64,000 bases of DNA from CANKJK01 sp040081715 (lineage in GTDB: Bacteria > Acidobacteriota > Vicinamibacteria > Vicinamibacterales > UBA2999): assembly GCA_040081715.1 (NCBI GenBank), contig JBEBFY010000001.1:62001-126000 (forward strand), given 5' to 3'. The notes under the pieces are model-generated. The model made no database searches, was not told where the DNA came from, and was given only the letters and a program-made list of their open reading frames with translations. Of this stretch, positions 1 to 7,895 are shown piece by piece (the stretch's first letter is position 1; each line of letters starts with the position of its first letter). The translations under genes and the position numbers were made by a program.

Positions 1-60
1 ACCATCCCGCTTCGCGCGGAACGACCCGATCGGCTCCGGGTGATGGAGCACGCGTCATGA
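1..60 (+). CDS. 3' end of an upstream gene, probably the sensor kinase partner of the LytTR regulator (partial)
   Basis: An open frame runs in from the window edge and ends at a TGA (58-60). It encodes 19 residues, TIPLRAERPDRLRVMEHAS. The stop overlaps the ATG of the LytTR regulator in an ATGA arrangement, so the two are translationally coupled. A LytS-type histidine kinase is the usual partner in this position, but too little sequence is present to see any kinase motif. That identity is inferred from context only. Confidence 0.5.
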   Translation, partial: TIPLRAERPDRLRVMEHAS

Positions 61-839
61 CCGCTCCGCTGCGAGTACTCGTCGCGGACGATGAACGGCC
101 CGCGCGGCGCTTCCTCACCGCGATCTTGAAGAGCTGCCAGGACGTGGAACTCGTCGGGGAAGCCGCCAACGGCGAGGAAGCCGTGTCGCTCATCACCGCC
201 CTCAGGCCGCACCTCGCGCTGCTGGACCTCCAGATGCCCGAGGGGGGTGGGCTCGACGTGGTTCGACGGCTGCCGGCCGAGCACCTGCCGCTGGTGGCCT
301 TCGTCACCGCCTTCGACGACCATGCCGTCGAAGCCTTTGAACTGAACGCGATCGACTACCTGCTGAAGCCGGTGCAGGAGGAACGCGTCCGGCACACGCT
401 GAACCGCGCGCGCGAGCGCCTGGCCGCCCGGGAATCGCCGGCCACCCGATCGGCGGCTCTTCTGGAGGCGGGCGCAACGATCGACCGGCTGAGGACCCGC
501 CAGTTTGCGGACCGGCTCCCGCTCCGGCATCGGGACTCCGTGGTGCTGGTACCGGTCCGGACTATTGCCTCGATCGTGGCCGAGGGAGAAATACTCCACA
601 TCCGTACGGCGGCCAACGAGACGTACACGGTCACGCACCGGCTGCTGGCGCTCGAGGCGCGCCTCGATACGCGACGCTTCCTCAGACTGGGGCGTGGCAC
701 CCTCGTCAACCTGGACCACGTCACGCGTATGAACCCCATGCCGGGTAGCACCTACACCGTGGTGCTCGCCAACGGCCAGGAGCTGCCAGTCAGCCGCATC
801 CAGTCCCGTGTGCTGCGCGAGACGCTCCTGAAGCTGTAA
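57..839 (+). CDS. LytTR-family response regulator
   Basis: A two-component response regulator of 260 residues. The receiver domain (about 5-120) shows the acidic pair D11/D12, the phosphoacceptor D57 in LALLDLQMP and the conserved Lys in DYLLKPV. A LytTR DNA-binding domain follows (about 155-258), with the typical RFLRLGRGTLVNLDHV segment. Proteins of this build bind direct repeats upstream of target genes when phosphorylated, often for cell-surface, polysaccharide or pilus functions; no target can be named here. The ATG overlaps the stop of the upstream frame, as expected for a kinase-regulator operon. Confidence 0.93.
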   Translation: MTAPLRVLVADDERPARRFLTAILKSCQDVELVGEAANGEEAVSLITALRPHLALLDLQMPEGGGLDVVRRLPAEHLPLVAFVTAFDDHAVEAFELNAIDYLLKPVQEERVRHTLNRARERLAARESPATRSAALLEAGATIDRLRTRQFADRLPLRHRDSVVLVPVRTIASIVAEGEILHIRTAANETYTVTHRLLALEARLDTRRFLRLGRGTLVNLDHVTRMNPMPGSTYTVVLANGQELPVSRIQSRVLRETLLKL

Positions 840-848
840 GCTCCGGCC

Positions 849-881
849 TATCCTTCCACTAGTAGGATGCGTTATCCTTCC
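849..881. promoter_or_regulatory. Repeat cluster before the toxin-antitoxin pair, possible operator
   Basis: TATCCTTCC occurs twice in direct orientation (849-857 and 873-881), with an inverted AGGAT between the copies (864-868). The cluster sits just upstream of the SD GGAGG (886-890) and the ATG at 896. Autorepression by ribbon-helix-helix antitoxins usually uses such short repeats. The repeats are visible; their use as an operator is inferred. Confidence 0.4.
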
Positions 882-895
882 CTCTGGAGGACACG

Positions 896-1186
896 ATGAA
901 AGCCAAACTGTCGCTGACGCTCGACGAAGGACTCGTGGCCTTCGTCGACCGCGAGCCCGGTGCAACGCGATCCGAAAAGATCGAATCGATGCTCAGGCGC
1001 TTCCGGGAAGTGCAGCGCGACCTGCTCTTGCGTGAGGAGTTGCGGGCCTTCGGAACCGAGGATGACGACGACCGGGAGCACGATGCGTGGGTTCGCGTGA
1101 TGCAGGAGGCCATGTGGAGAGAATCCGTCGCGGCGACATCTGGACCGTCACGCTCCCCGCGTTCCCGAAACCGCGGCCCGCGCTAG
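896..1186 (+). CDS. Ribbon-helix-helix antitoxin of a PemIK/MazEF-type module
   Basis: A 96-residue protein. Its N-terminal part (KAKLSLTLDEGLVAFVD, then an Arg/Glu-rich helix) fits a MetJ/Arc/CopG ribbon-helix-helix DNA-binding fold. A charged segment rich in Glu and Asp follows, as expected for a toxin-wrapping tail. The start at 896 has a GGAGG SD six bases upstream. The last 24 codons overlap the toxin gene in another frame, so the C-terminus is a low-complexity Ser/Arg/Pro tail. Its role is inferred mainly from the toxin partner and the repeats upstream. Confidence 0.75.
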   Translation: MKAKLSLTLDEGLVAFVDREPGATRSEKIESMLRRFREVQRDLLLREELRAFGTEDDDDREHDAWVRVMQEAMWRESVAATSGPSRSPRSRNRGPR

Positions 1187-1443
1187 TCGTTTCGATCGAC
1201 CCCATCAACGACCTGCGTCCGGATGTCCTCGTGGTGCCGATCACGACCCACCCGGGTCCATTACGTGTGGAAGTGCCGCTCGAATCTGCGGTGACCGGCC
1301 TCCGCGCGCCTAGCTACGCCAAGTGCGAAACCGTCGGGCCCGTTCACAAGACGCGTCTGAAATCGCGCATCGGGCGGCTTCCCTCCTCAGCGTGGCCCTC
1401 CATTGAGGCCGGGCTGTGCCGGGTCTTGGGTCTGCCGGACTGA
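1114..1443 (+). CDS. PemK/MazF-family endoribonuclease toxin
   Basis: A protein of 109 residues. It has the PemK/MazF hallmarks: RRGDIWTVTLP at the N-terminus, RPALVVS, VVPITTHPGP, and AKCETVGPVHKTRL in the RNA-binding/catalytic face. Family members cut mRNA or other RNA at short sites and are neutralised by the upstream antitoxin. I chose the GTG at 1114 because AGGAGG lies five bases upstream (1104-1109). A longer frame starts with GTG at 1087 but lacks an SD there. The gene overlaps the antitoxin by 73 bases, longer than the usual few-base overlap. Confidence 0.85.
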   Translation: MERIRRGDIWTVTLPAFPKPRPALVVSIDPINDLRPDVLVVPITTHPGPLRVEVPLESAVTGLRAPSYAKCETVGPVHKTRLKSRIGRLPSSAWPSIEAGLCRVLGLPD

Positions 1444-1483
1444 CTCGCGAGCCGCAGACATTCGGTCCTGCCTGGACGCCGAC

Positions 1484-2539
1484 TTAGATGGCCGGCGCCG
1501 CGAGGCGGATCCGGCGCACGCCGGTGAAGGTCATGATGTAGAGGTCGCGGCCGTCGGCGCCGCCGAAGGCCATGTTCGTGTTGCGCGGGTTCCGGATCGT
1601 GCCGAGGTGCGTGCCATCGGGCGAGGTGATCCAGAGGCCACCCGCGCCGCCGAAGAACAGGTTCCCCTTCAGGTCCACCTTGAAGCCGTCCGGCTGTCCC
1701 GGTTGCTTCTCGGCCGTCATATCCACGAGCACCCGCTCGTTGCTGATCCGCCCGGCCGCGGCATCGAGGTCGAATTGGACGATCTTCCGGCCGACGGCCA
1801 CGTAGAGCCTCCGCTCGTCCGGTGACAGCGCAATGCCGTTGGCGAAGGCGCCCTGGAAATCGGCGTGCAGCCGGGTCAGCGTCCCGTCCTTCCAGCGGTA
1901 GAAGCCCGCCGGCAGCTCCTTGCCCGGCATCACGCCGATGTCGGTGAAGTAGATCGAGCCATCCTTCGCCACCTGCAGGTCGTTGGGTCCGTTCAGGCGC
2001 TTGCCCTCGAAGCGGTCGGCCAAGGTGGTGCGCGTGCCGTCCTTCTCCACACGGATAAGTGCCCGGTTGCCGTGCTGGCAGATGATGAGCCGGCCCTGGT
2101 GGTCGATGGCCAGCCCGTTGGACCCGACAATCGCGATGATCAGGCGGCCGTTGTTGAGGAGCGCCCCGGTGTTCCCGTCCCACGGGCTGATGCCCCGCAG
2201 CGCTGCGAAATCGGTGAGTCCCGAGTTCTCCAGGTGCACCGCGAACTTCCCGTCCGGCGTCATCCGGTAGATCTTGTTGGCGGCCTGGTCGCTGAACAGC
2301 AGATGCCCGGCAGCCTTGTCCCACACGGGCCCTTCATCGCCGCCGAAGTAGTCCTCGACGAGTGTCTCCAGCTTCGCGTCTGGCGCGATGATGGCGTCGA
2401 GGGCCTGGTCCAGCCGAATCACGTCGCCTCCGCCCTGGGCCGCGGCTCTCGCTCCCAGCAGGAACACACAGACCCCGACGGCGGCAAGCGCAACGAGCTT
2501 CACGGAGCGCCGAAGCGTCAGCATCGAAGGAATGGTCAT
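1484..2539 (-). CDS. SMP-30/gluconolactonase-family beta-propeller protein, exported
   Basis: A 351-residue protein with an N-terminal signal segment (VKLVALAAVGVCVFLLGARAAAQ) followed by a six-bladed SGL propeller. Family features include VEDYFGGDEGPVWDKA, LTDFAALRG, NGPNDLQVAKDGSIYFTD and FANGIALSPDERRLYV, which carry the metal-binding Glu/Asn/Asp positions. Relatives hydrolyse sugar lactones or other esters; the substrate cannot be read from the sequence. I chose ATG 2539; a longer frame starts at 2590 but its first residues look non-coding, and ATG 2524 is also possible. It lies convergent to the toxin gene. Confidence 0.85.
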   Translation of the reverse strand: MTIPSMLTLRRSVKLVALAAVGVCVFLLGARAAAQGGGDVIRLDQALDAIIAPDAKLETLVEDYFGGDEGPVWDKAAGHLLFSDQAANKIYRMTPDGKFAVHLENSGLTDFAALRGISPWDGNTGALLNNGRLIIAIVGSNGLAIDHQGRLIICQHGNRALIRVEKDGTRTTLADRFEGKRLNGPNDLQVAKDGSIYFTDIGVMPGKELPAGFYRWKDGTLTRLHADFQGAFANGIALSPDERRLYVAVGRKIVQFDLDAAAGRISNERVLVDMTAEKQPGQPDGFKVDLKGNLFFGGAGGLWITSPDGTHLGTIRNPRNTNMAFGGADGRDLYIMTFTGVRRIRLAAPAI

Positions 2540-2617
2540 GGCGGCAGATGATAGCGCCACGCACGGCGCTATGCACACGGCCCTGTGCACGCCGTCCGGG
2601 CGGCACGGCGAAGAAGC

Positions 2618-3673
2618 CTATCCCCGGCTGGCGGGTTCCTGCTGCGTGAGGCAGTGGAGCGTGCCGAGGCCCCACACGAGATCCACGGCGTGGATGCCAA
2701 CCACTTGCCGGTCCGGCATCAGGCCAGCCAGCGTATTCAGCGCCACGCGGTCGTTGGGGTCGTTGAAGGTTGGCACCAGCACCACGCCGTTGGCGATGTA
2801 GAAGTTCGCATAACTCGCCGGGAGCCGTTCGCCGTTCATGATGACAGGACGCGGGAACGGCAGCGTTGCCACGCGGAACGGTGCGTGGCCGGGCGCCTGT
2901 GAGGCCCGTTCCAGCCGCCGCAGGTTGTCGAGCGACCGCCGGTGGTTCTCGTCGGACGGGTCAGCCTCGTGGGCCAGCACCACGACGTCCGGCGCGACAA
3001 AGCGCGCGATGTCGTCGATGTGGCCGTGGGTGTCGTCGCCCACGCAGCCCTCACCGAGCCAGATGGTGCGGTCCGCACCCAGCCACTCGGCAAACAGGCG
3101 CTCGTAGTCGGCCCGAACCAGGCCGGGATTCCGCACCTGCACGCCGCTCAGGAGCCACTCTTCGGTCACGAGCACCGTGCCGACGCCGTTGACCTCGATG
3201 CCGCCGCCTTCCAGCACGATCCGGCCGGCACCGTCCGCACGCGAGGGCTCCACGCGGGGCGCGCCAGTGACAGCCGCCACGGCTGCGCCGACCTTCGCAT
3301 CCAGGTGGTAGTTGTCGTACTTCGCCCAGCCGTTGAAGGCCCAGCTCAGCAGCGTGAGGTGCCCGGCTTCATCGAAGACCCCGGTGGGCGCGGAGTCACG
3401 CAGCCACACGCGGTCCGTGGGCACGACGTGCAGCCGGACTCCGCTAGCGGGCACGGCGTGCGCCTCAAGCGTGGCGCGGGCGTCCGCCGCCACGGCATCG
3501 GAGTGGCAGAGGATTTCAACCGGCTCGTGCGCGGCCAGCACACGGGCGATCTCGGCGTAGACCCACGGGATGGGGCCGAGCTTGCCCGGCCAGTCCGGCT
3601 CGTGGTGTGGCCAGGCAATCCATGTGGCGCGGTGGGGCTCCCACTCGGCGGGCATGCGGAAGCGGCTGGCCAT
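2618..3673 (-). CDS. aguA: Agmatine deiminase
   Basis: A 351-residue peptidyl-arginine-deiminase-fold enzyme that hydrolyses agmatine to N-carbamoylputrescine and ammonia. The start MASRFRMPAEWEPHRATWIA is characteristic of agmatine deiminases. Also visible are the WLRDSAPTGVFD segment, the GDDTHGHIDDIARFV segment with catalytic acid and His, and the nucleophilic Cys (about residue 341) in GLGTLHCLTQQEP near the C-terminus. aguB lies directly upstream on the same strand, 39 bases away, so both steps from agmatine to putrescine are encoded together. Confidence 0.95.
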   Translation of the reverse strand: MASRFRMPAEWEPHRATWIAWPHHEPDWPGKLGPIPWVYAEIARVLAAHEPVEILCHSDAVAADARATLEAHAVPASGVRLHVVPTDRVWLRDSAPTGVFDEAGHLTLLSWAFNGWAKYDNYHLDAKVGAAVAAVTGAPRVEPSRADGAGRIVLEGGGIEVNGVGTVLVTEEWLLSGVQVRNPGLVRADYERLFAEWLGADRTIWLGEGCVGDDTHGHIDDIARFVAPDVVVLAHEADPSDENHRRSLDNLRRLERASQAPGHAPFRVATLPFPRPVIMNGERLPASYANFYIANGVVLVPTFNDPNDRVALNTLAGLMPDRQVVGIHAVDLVWGLGTLHCLTQQEPASRG

Positions 3674-3712
3674 GGTCAGGCGTGCAAGGTGAAAAGGCGC
3701 GGCTACCAGCGG

Positions 3713-4627
3713 CTACCCGATGTAGCGGTTGAGGATCGGGCCGTAGGCGTCGATGCGCCGGTCGCGCAGGAACGGCCAGTTGCGGCGCACCGTTTCGATG
3801 AGCGCCGGGTCGCACTGCGCGAGGAGAATCGCCTCCTCCTCGCCCGCCTGAGCGACATAGCGCCCAAAGGGGTCCGCCACGAAGCTCTGCCCGAAGAAGG
3901 TCACGCCGTTGGTACCCGCCTCGGCCTCATGGCCCACCCGGTTCACCGACGCCACGTAGACGCCGTTGGCGATGGCGTGCGCGCGCTGCGCGGTCCGCCA
4001 GGCATCCACCTGCGCCGCGCCCCACTCCGCCTTCTCGGCCGGGTGCCAGCCGATGGCCGTGGGATAGAACAGCACCTCCGCGCCCATGAGGCTCGTGATG
4101 CGGGCCGCCTCCGGGTACCACTGGTCCCAGCAGATCAGCACGCCAATGGTCGCGTAGCGCGTTTTCCACACGCGGAAGCCGGAGTCAGCGCCCACGGGCG
4201 ACCCCGGCCGCGGGCCATCGCCAGGCGTGAAGTAGTACTTCTCGTAGAAGAGCGGGTCGTCCGGGATGTGCATCTTCCGGTACGTCCCGAGGAGCGAGCC
4301 GTCGGCGTCGATGACCGCCGCCGAATTCCGGTACATCCCGGGGCCCTGCCGCTCGAACACCGGCACCACGATCACGACGGCCAGTTCCTGCGCGAGCGCC
4401 TGCATGGCCACGGTGGCCGGCCCGGGAATCGGCTCGGCGAGGTCGAACCGAGCCGCGTCCTCGACCTTGCAGAAGTAGGGCGCGTTGAAGAGCTCTTTCA
4501 GGCAGATGATCTGGGCGCCACGGCCGGCGGCCTCACGCACCAGCCGTTCGGTGCGCCGGATCGTGGTGGGGGCGTCAGCGTCGGCGTGGTCCTGAATCAG
4601 GCCGATGGTGAAGGGAGCGGAAGCCAC
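3713..4627 (-). CDS. aguB: N-carbamoylputrescine amidase (nitrilase superfamily)
   Basis: A 304-residue carbon-nitrogen hydrolase that converts N-carbamoylputrescine to putrescine, CO2 and ammonia. The Glu-Lys-Cys triad is recognisable: Glu in ICLKELFNAPYF, Lys in TYRKMHIPDDPLFYEKYYF, and Cys in VLICWDQWYPEAAR. The sequence around FYEKYYFTPGD matches the AguB subgroup. The start codon is GTG (4627-4625). There is no clear SD, but TAGACT lies six bases upstream on this strand, suggesting a leaderless transcript. aguA follows in the same direction. Confidence 0.95.
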   Translation of the reverse strand: MASAPFTIGLIQDHADADAPTTIRRTERLVREAAGRGAQIICLKELFNAPYFCKVEDAARFDLAEPIPGPATVAMQALAQELAVVIVVPVFERQGPGMYRNSAAVIDADGSLLGTYRKMHIPDDPLFYEKYYFTPGDGPRPGSPVGADSGFRVWKTRYATIGVLICWDQWYPEAARITSLMGAEVLFYPTAIGWHPAEKAEWGAAQVDAWRTAQRAHAIANGVYVASVNRVGHEAEAGTNGVTFFGQSFVADPFGRYVAQAGEEEAILLAQCDPALIETVRRNWPFLRDRRIDAYGPILNRYIG

Positions 4628-4633
4628 CGAGCG

Positions 4634-4662
4634 AGTCTACACAAACTGCGGCGCACTATAAT
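4634..4662. promoter_or_regulatory. Divergent -10 elements for aguB and the 4670 gene
   Basis: Only 42 bases separate the divergent starts at 4627 (minus) and 4670 (plus). On the plus strand TATAAT (4657-4662) lies seven bases before the ATG at 4670. On the minus strand TAGACT (4639-4634) lies six bases before the GTG of aguB. No convincing -35 is seen for either. Both spacings predict leaderless or nearly leaderless mRNAs. Confidence 0.5.
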
Positions 4663-4669
4663 GACGGCG

Positions 4670-5128
4670 ATGTCCCGCAAGGCGGTTGTGAAGGCGAAGT
4701 GTGCACTCTGCGGCGCCGCCGACGTGTCGGAGCCGCGCGGCGAGGAACGGTACTGCCGCGATTGCTGGGAGAAGAAGATCGCCGTCGAGGAGATCGTGGC
4801 GCGGGAGTTCGCCCTCAAACGCTACATCCGCGCCCAGAGCGCGGAGAAATACCTCATTTACCACTCCACGACGAAGCGGCCCTGCGGCCAGATCATCGTC
4901 GTGGACGACGGCTACGACCTGTTCCTGACGATGGTGCTCTATCCCAATTTCGAGTGGGATACACCGGCGTACCACCTGGAGGGGGACCCGGAAGGCCGGT
5001 CCTTCGCCGAGATCCTGGTGGACGTGGTGGCCACCGAAGTCATCGAGCCGTGGGGTGGCGGCAAGTGGCACTTGGAGATCTTCCGGTCGGCGGCGCCCGA
5101 ACCGGAGGACTGGAACGGTGAGATGTGA
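4670..5128 (+). CDS. Small protein with N-terminal zinc ribbon, unknown function
   Basis: A 152-residue protein. The N-terminus has a four-cysteine zinc-ribbon pattern, CALC then CRDC. A compact acidic/aromatic domain follows, containing CGQIIVVDDGYDLFLTMVLY, EWDTPAYHLEGDPEG and EPWGGGKWHLEIFR. I do not recognise the family. ATG 4670 is preferred over ATG 4661 because 4661 lies within the TATAAT box (4657-4662). The gene is divergent from aguB and co-directional with the next small secreted protein. Confidence 0.7.
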   Translation: MSRKAVVKAKCALCGAADVSEPRGEERYCRDCWEKKIAVEEIVAREFALKRYIRAQSAEKYLIYHSTTKRPCGQIIVVDDGYDLFLTMVLYPNFEWDTPAYHLEGDPEGRSFAEILVDVVATEVIEPWGGGKWHLEIFRSAAPEPEDWNGEM

Positions 5129-5133
5129 GCGCC

Positions 5134-5139
5134 TATAAT
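5134..5139 (+). promoter_or_regulatory. TATAAT -10 element before the 5179 gene
   Basis: A perfect TATAAT lies 39 bases before the ATG at 5179, leaving room for a short leader with an SD (TGGAGGT at 5168-5174). The best -35 candidate at 17-bp spacing, TGGAAC (5111-5116), is weak. Confidence 0.5.
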
Positions 5140-5178
5140 TGCCGCGCCCGACAAGACGGGTCCATTCTGGAGGTCATC

Positions 5179-5643
5179 ATGCAGAACTACCGCTGGCTCG
5201 CCTGTGCTGGCGTCATCCTTCTGGTTGCGACAACGGCCGGTGCCGGGCAGGCCCCCGCAGCCGCGCCGGCCGCACCTGCTGCAACGCCGAGCAAGTTCAC
5301 GCCTCCGGTGCGCGGCGAAGCCGAACTGGGCTTCACCAAGCCGAACACCAAGCGCGCCGGCAACCAGATCACGACGACCATCAAGGTCAAGAACATGTCG
5401 CCGAAGTTCGCGATCGTGGGCTTGAAGGTCGACGAATTCTGGTACGACAAGGGTGGCAACCCGGTCACCGGCGGTCAGTACCGCCACAAGCGGCCGATGC
5501 AGCCGGGCGAGACCATCGACGTGGTCCTGCTCACGCCGGTCAATCCAAAGATGGACCGGAATCAGTACAAGTTCGAGCACGCCAACGGTACGATCAAGGC
5601 CGTGGCGATGAACGACAAGGGCGAGCCGGTCGCCAAGAAGTAA
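5179..5643 (+). CDS. Exported small protein, unknown function
   Basis: A 154-residue protein with a typical signal peptide (LACAGVILLVATTAGAGQA) and an Ala/Pro-rich linker to about residue 40. A probable beta-sandwich domain follows, rich in Lys and containing TTTIKVKNMSPKFAIVGLKV and MQPGETIDVVLLTPV. The pattern resembles secreted immunoglobulin-like or FxLYD-type domains, which is a guess. The start is supported by SD TGGAGGT six bases upstream. It is convergent with the VWFA gene, with only 14 bases between stops. Confidence 0.75.
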   Translation: MQNYRWLACAGVILLVATTAGAGQAPAAAPAAPAATPSKFTPPVRGEAELGFTKPNTKRAGNQITTTIKVKNMSPKFAIVGLKVDEFWYDKGGNPVTGGQYRHKRPMQPGETIDVVLLTPVNPKMDRNQYKFEHANGTIKAVAMNDKGEPVAKK

Positions 5644-5657
5644 GTAGGAATTCCCGC

Positions 5658-7793
5658 CTAGGGGCGGACGCGGATTTCAATATCCCGTCCGACCCCGACG
5701 GCGTCCTTCCCCGCCCGCGATTTCGCTTCCAGGTGAATCAGATACGTCCCCGGGGCGAAGTCCTTCAACGGGATCTGCGGCGTGTAACCAAATCCGCCCC
5801 GGCCCGCCTGTAGTTCCGTCGACGACCGCGTCTCCTTCGCCTCAAACACCACGCGGCCGTCAGCCGAGCGGACGGTCGTGCCCACATCGATCGTGTGCGA
5901 GGGCGCCCCCGGCGCGTTTTCGTAGATCTCGGCGAAGAGCGCCAGCGTGTCTGCCCTGGAGAACTCGCGCGTGGCCGCGGTGGGCCCGGCCACCAGCGGC
6001 GCAATCATGCCCTCGGACCCGACCGTCACCATCGACTGTGCCGAGGCCGCCGTCAGCGCCACGCCACTCATCGTGAACGGCGCCTTGAAGAAGTCCGGCA
6101 CCTCCAGGTCGTACACGACCGACCCGGTCAGCCCCGCGCCCTCCTCGCTGGCCGCGACGCGGATCTGGTAGCGGCCGGGCAGCATGTCCAGAGCCGAGAG
6201 TACGCGTACGCCGCGGGCATTGGCCGCCTCCAGCACATCCGGCTTGAACGCCAGCGTCGCCCGGCTCTTTTTCCCCGGCCTGATGACACCCGTCTGATCG
6301 ATGGGCGTGAAGGTCACCTCCAGCAGGTCCGTCGGCACGCCGCCCTTGTCCGCGTACTTGAACCCGGACGCCTGCACCTCGACGGCAATCGCCACCGAGG
6401 CGTTCGGTGCCGTGCCCTTGAAGGCGCCGGCAAAGACACGCATCGGCAGGCCCGCCACGGAAATCGGGCTGTTCATCGCCTCGCGGAGGGCTGGCGTGTT
6501 GGCGGCCACCGACGCCTTGACCTCGGGCACCTTGCCACGCGGCGCCGCGTAGCCCTTCCGCGTGCGCAGCACGAGCCCGGGGCGCTTCACCTTCACCGAG
6601 ATGCGATGGAACTTACCGTCGCGCTTGAAGTTCGGCGGGTAGTAGCCGAGCACGTAGTACGCGCTGTTCTCGCGCACGACGCGGTCGAACACGTCCTTGA
6701 AGTCGTTGCGGTTGATGGCGGCAAACCCGCCCGTTTCCTCGGCCAGGGCCCGCAGGCTCTGCTGCGCGATCCACGCTTCGCCCATCATGGACTGGAGGCC
6801 CATGTTGGTCGGGGCCGGCATCGTGCCGTCCGGGTCCGTCGAGGAATTGCGCGCGGGCGCGTTCATCTCGATGGCGTTCTCGATGCCCGTGCCGAGTCCG
6901 CGGGGGTCGATGGCAAAGATGCTGACGTTGGCGCGGGTGGCAGCGCCGATGGCATCGCGAACGCTGTCGGCTACGGAGGAGGCGTCCACGGCGCTCCACG
7001 GGTCGGCCAGGTCGTAGGTCAGCCCCTCGCTGATGAGCACCAGCGCCTTGCGCCGGCCGTGGATGCCGGCCATGTAGTCCGAGAGCTTCTGGACCGAGGT
7101 CAGCATGCGTCGCGCGTGCGAGCCGCGCTCCATCTCATAGGGATCCAGCGCCGACCGCTGGCGCGAGTTGTTCGGGTTCGTGTTGAAGGTCGGCCCGCCG
7201 TTGTTGAACGCGTCGAGCCGCTCCAGGGTCTGTGACCGCAGCTTCTCGCCGACGAACCGGTCAATGGACGCCAGCAGAAGCCGGCGGTTGTTCGTGAAGT
7301 CCTGGCCCCACTCCGAGCGTCCGCCGGTGTGGACCACGGCGGCCAGGTCGTTGGTCCCGAAGCGACGCTCGATGAACGTGCGGGCGGCCTGCTTCACGCG
7401 AAGGGCATTGAGGGGATCGGTGTGGAGGCTGTCGAGCACGATGAGATACAGGCGCCCATCGACGCGGTCGTTGCTCTGCACGTCGCGCTCGATCGGCTCG
7501 GCGGTGACGACCGGGCGGTCGTCGCGTTCGACCGGGATGTTGACGACGGCGAAGGCGGTGATCTTCTGCGGCTTGCCGTCCTCGGTGATCTCGAAATCCG
7601 CCTGGGTGAGATCCGTCACGGCGTTGCCCTTTGCATCCGTGACGGTGGCGTCCACTTCGACGAAGTTGACCTCCGTCCGGAAGGTGACCGGCGGGCCCTG
7701 GGGCGCGGGCGTGGGCGTGGGCGGAGCCTGCTGCGCGGAGAGTCCGGCGACGCAGCCGAAGACCAACAGCCACCGGAGTCGCATCTGTGCCAT
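5658..7793 (-). CDS. VWFA-related secreted protein of the acidobacterial type
   Basis: A 711-residue exported protein. After a signal peptide it has the FRTEVNFVEVDATVTDAKG segment and DLTQADFEITEDGKPQKI, which mark the VWFA-related domain family abundant in Acidobacteriota. A von Willebrand A-like domain follows, with YLIVLDSLHTDP at the MIDAS-like strand and LSDYMAGIHGRRKALVLISE. The C-terminal half (about 390-711) is beta-rich and less conserved. Members are thought to mediate adhesion or surface assembly; no ligand is known. ATG 7793 is used. There is no SD, but a TATAAT lies seven bases upstream within an inverted repeat. Confidence 0.9.
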   Translation of the reverse strand: MAQMRLRWLLVFGCVAGLSAQQAPPTPTPAPQGPPVTFRTEVNFVEVDATVTDAKGNAVTDLTQADFEITEDGKPQKITAFAVVNIPVERDDRPVVTAEPIERDVQSNDRVDGRLYLIVLDSLHTDPLNALRVKQAARTFIERRFGTNDLAAVVHTGGRSEWGQDFTNNRRLLLASIDRFVGEKLRSQTLERLDAFNNGGPTFNTNPNNSRQRSALDPYEMERGSHARRMLTSVQKLSDYMAGIHGRRKALVLISEGLTYDLADPWSAVDASSVADSVRDAIGAATRANVSIFAIDPRGLGTGIENAIEMNAPARNSSTDPDGTMPAPTNMGLQSMMGEAWIAQQSLRALAEETGGFAAINRNDFKDVFDRVVRENSAYYVLGYYPPNFKRDGKFHRISVKVKRPGLVLRTRKGYAAPRGKVPEVKASVAANTPALREAMNSPISVAGLPMRVFAGAFKGTAPNASVAIAVEVQASGFKYADKGGVPTDLLEVTFTPIDQTGVIRPGKKSRATLAFKPDVLEAANARGVRVLSALDMLPGRYQIRVAASEEGAGLTGSVVYDLEVPDFFKAPFTMSGVALTAASAQSMVTVGSEGMIAPLVAGPTAATREFSRADTLALFAEIYENAPGAPSHTIDVGTTVRSADGRVVFEAKETRSSTELQAGRGGFGYTPQIPLKDFAPGTYLIHLEAKSRAGKDAVGVGRDIEIRVRP

Positions 7794-7816
7794 AGCGAGG
7801 ATTATAGAACCTCGCT
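7794..7816 (-). promoter_or_regulatory. Perfect inverted repeat around the -10 box of the VWFA gene
   Basis: AGCGAGG (7794-7800) and CCTCGCT (7810-7816) form a perfect 7-bp inverted repeat. Its nine-base centre contains TATAAT on the minus strand (7806-7801). The repeat abuts the ATG at 7793. This could be an operator over the promoter, or a hairpin-forming element if transcription starts further upstream. Confidence 0.5.
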
Positions 7817-7881
7817 CCAGCCGCCCCCCGCCGCCGACTTTTGTGAGCGGTGCGGCGTCAGAGTAGGTAGTCGTTCGTGTC

Positions 7882-7887
7882 TATACT
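7882..7887 (+). promoter_or_regulatory. TATACT -10 element before the M24 peptidase gene
   Basis: TATACT lies eight bases before the ATG at 7896 and no SD is present between them. This fits a leaderless transcript. No clear -35 is visible. Confidence 0.4.
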
Positions 7888-7895
7888 CAACTGCT

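Noticed and set aside
2942..5128. A very long plus-strand frame reaching the end of the 4670 gene
   Set aside because: It runs antisense through aguA and aguB; only its last 152 codons match a plausible protein. The upstream part is a GC-driven shadow.
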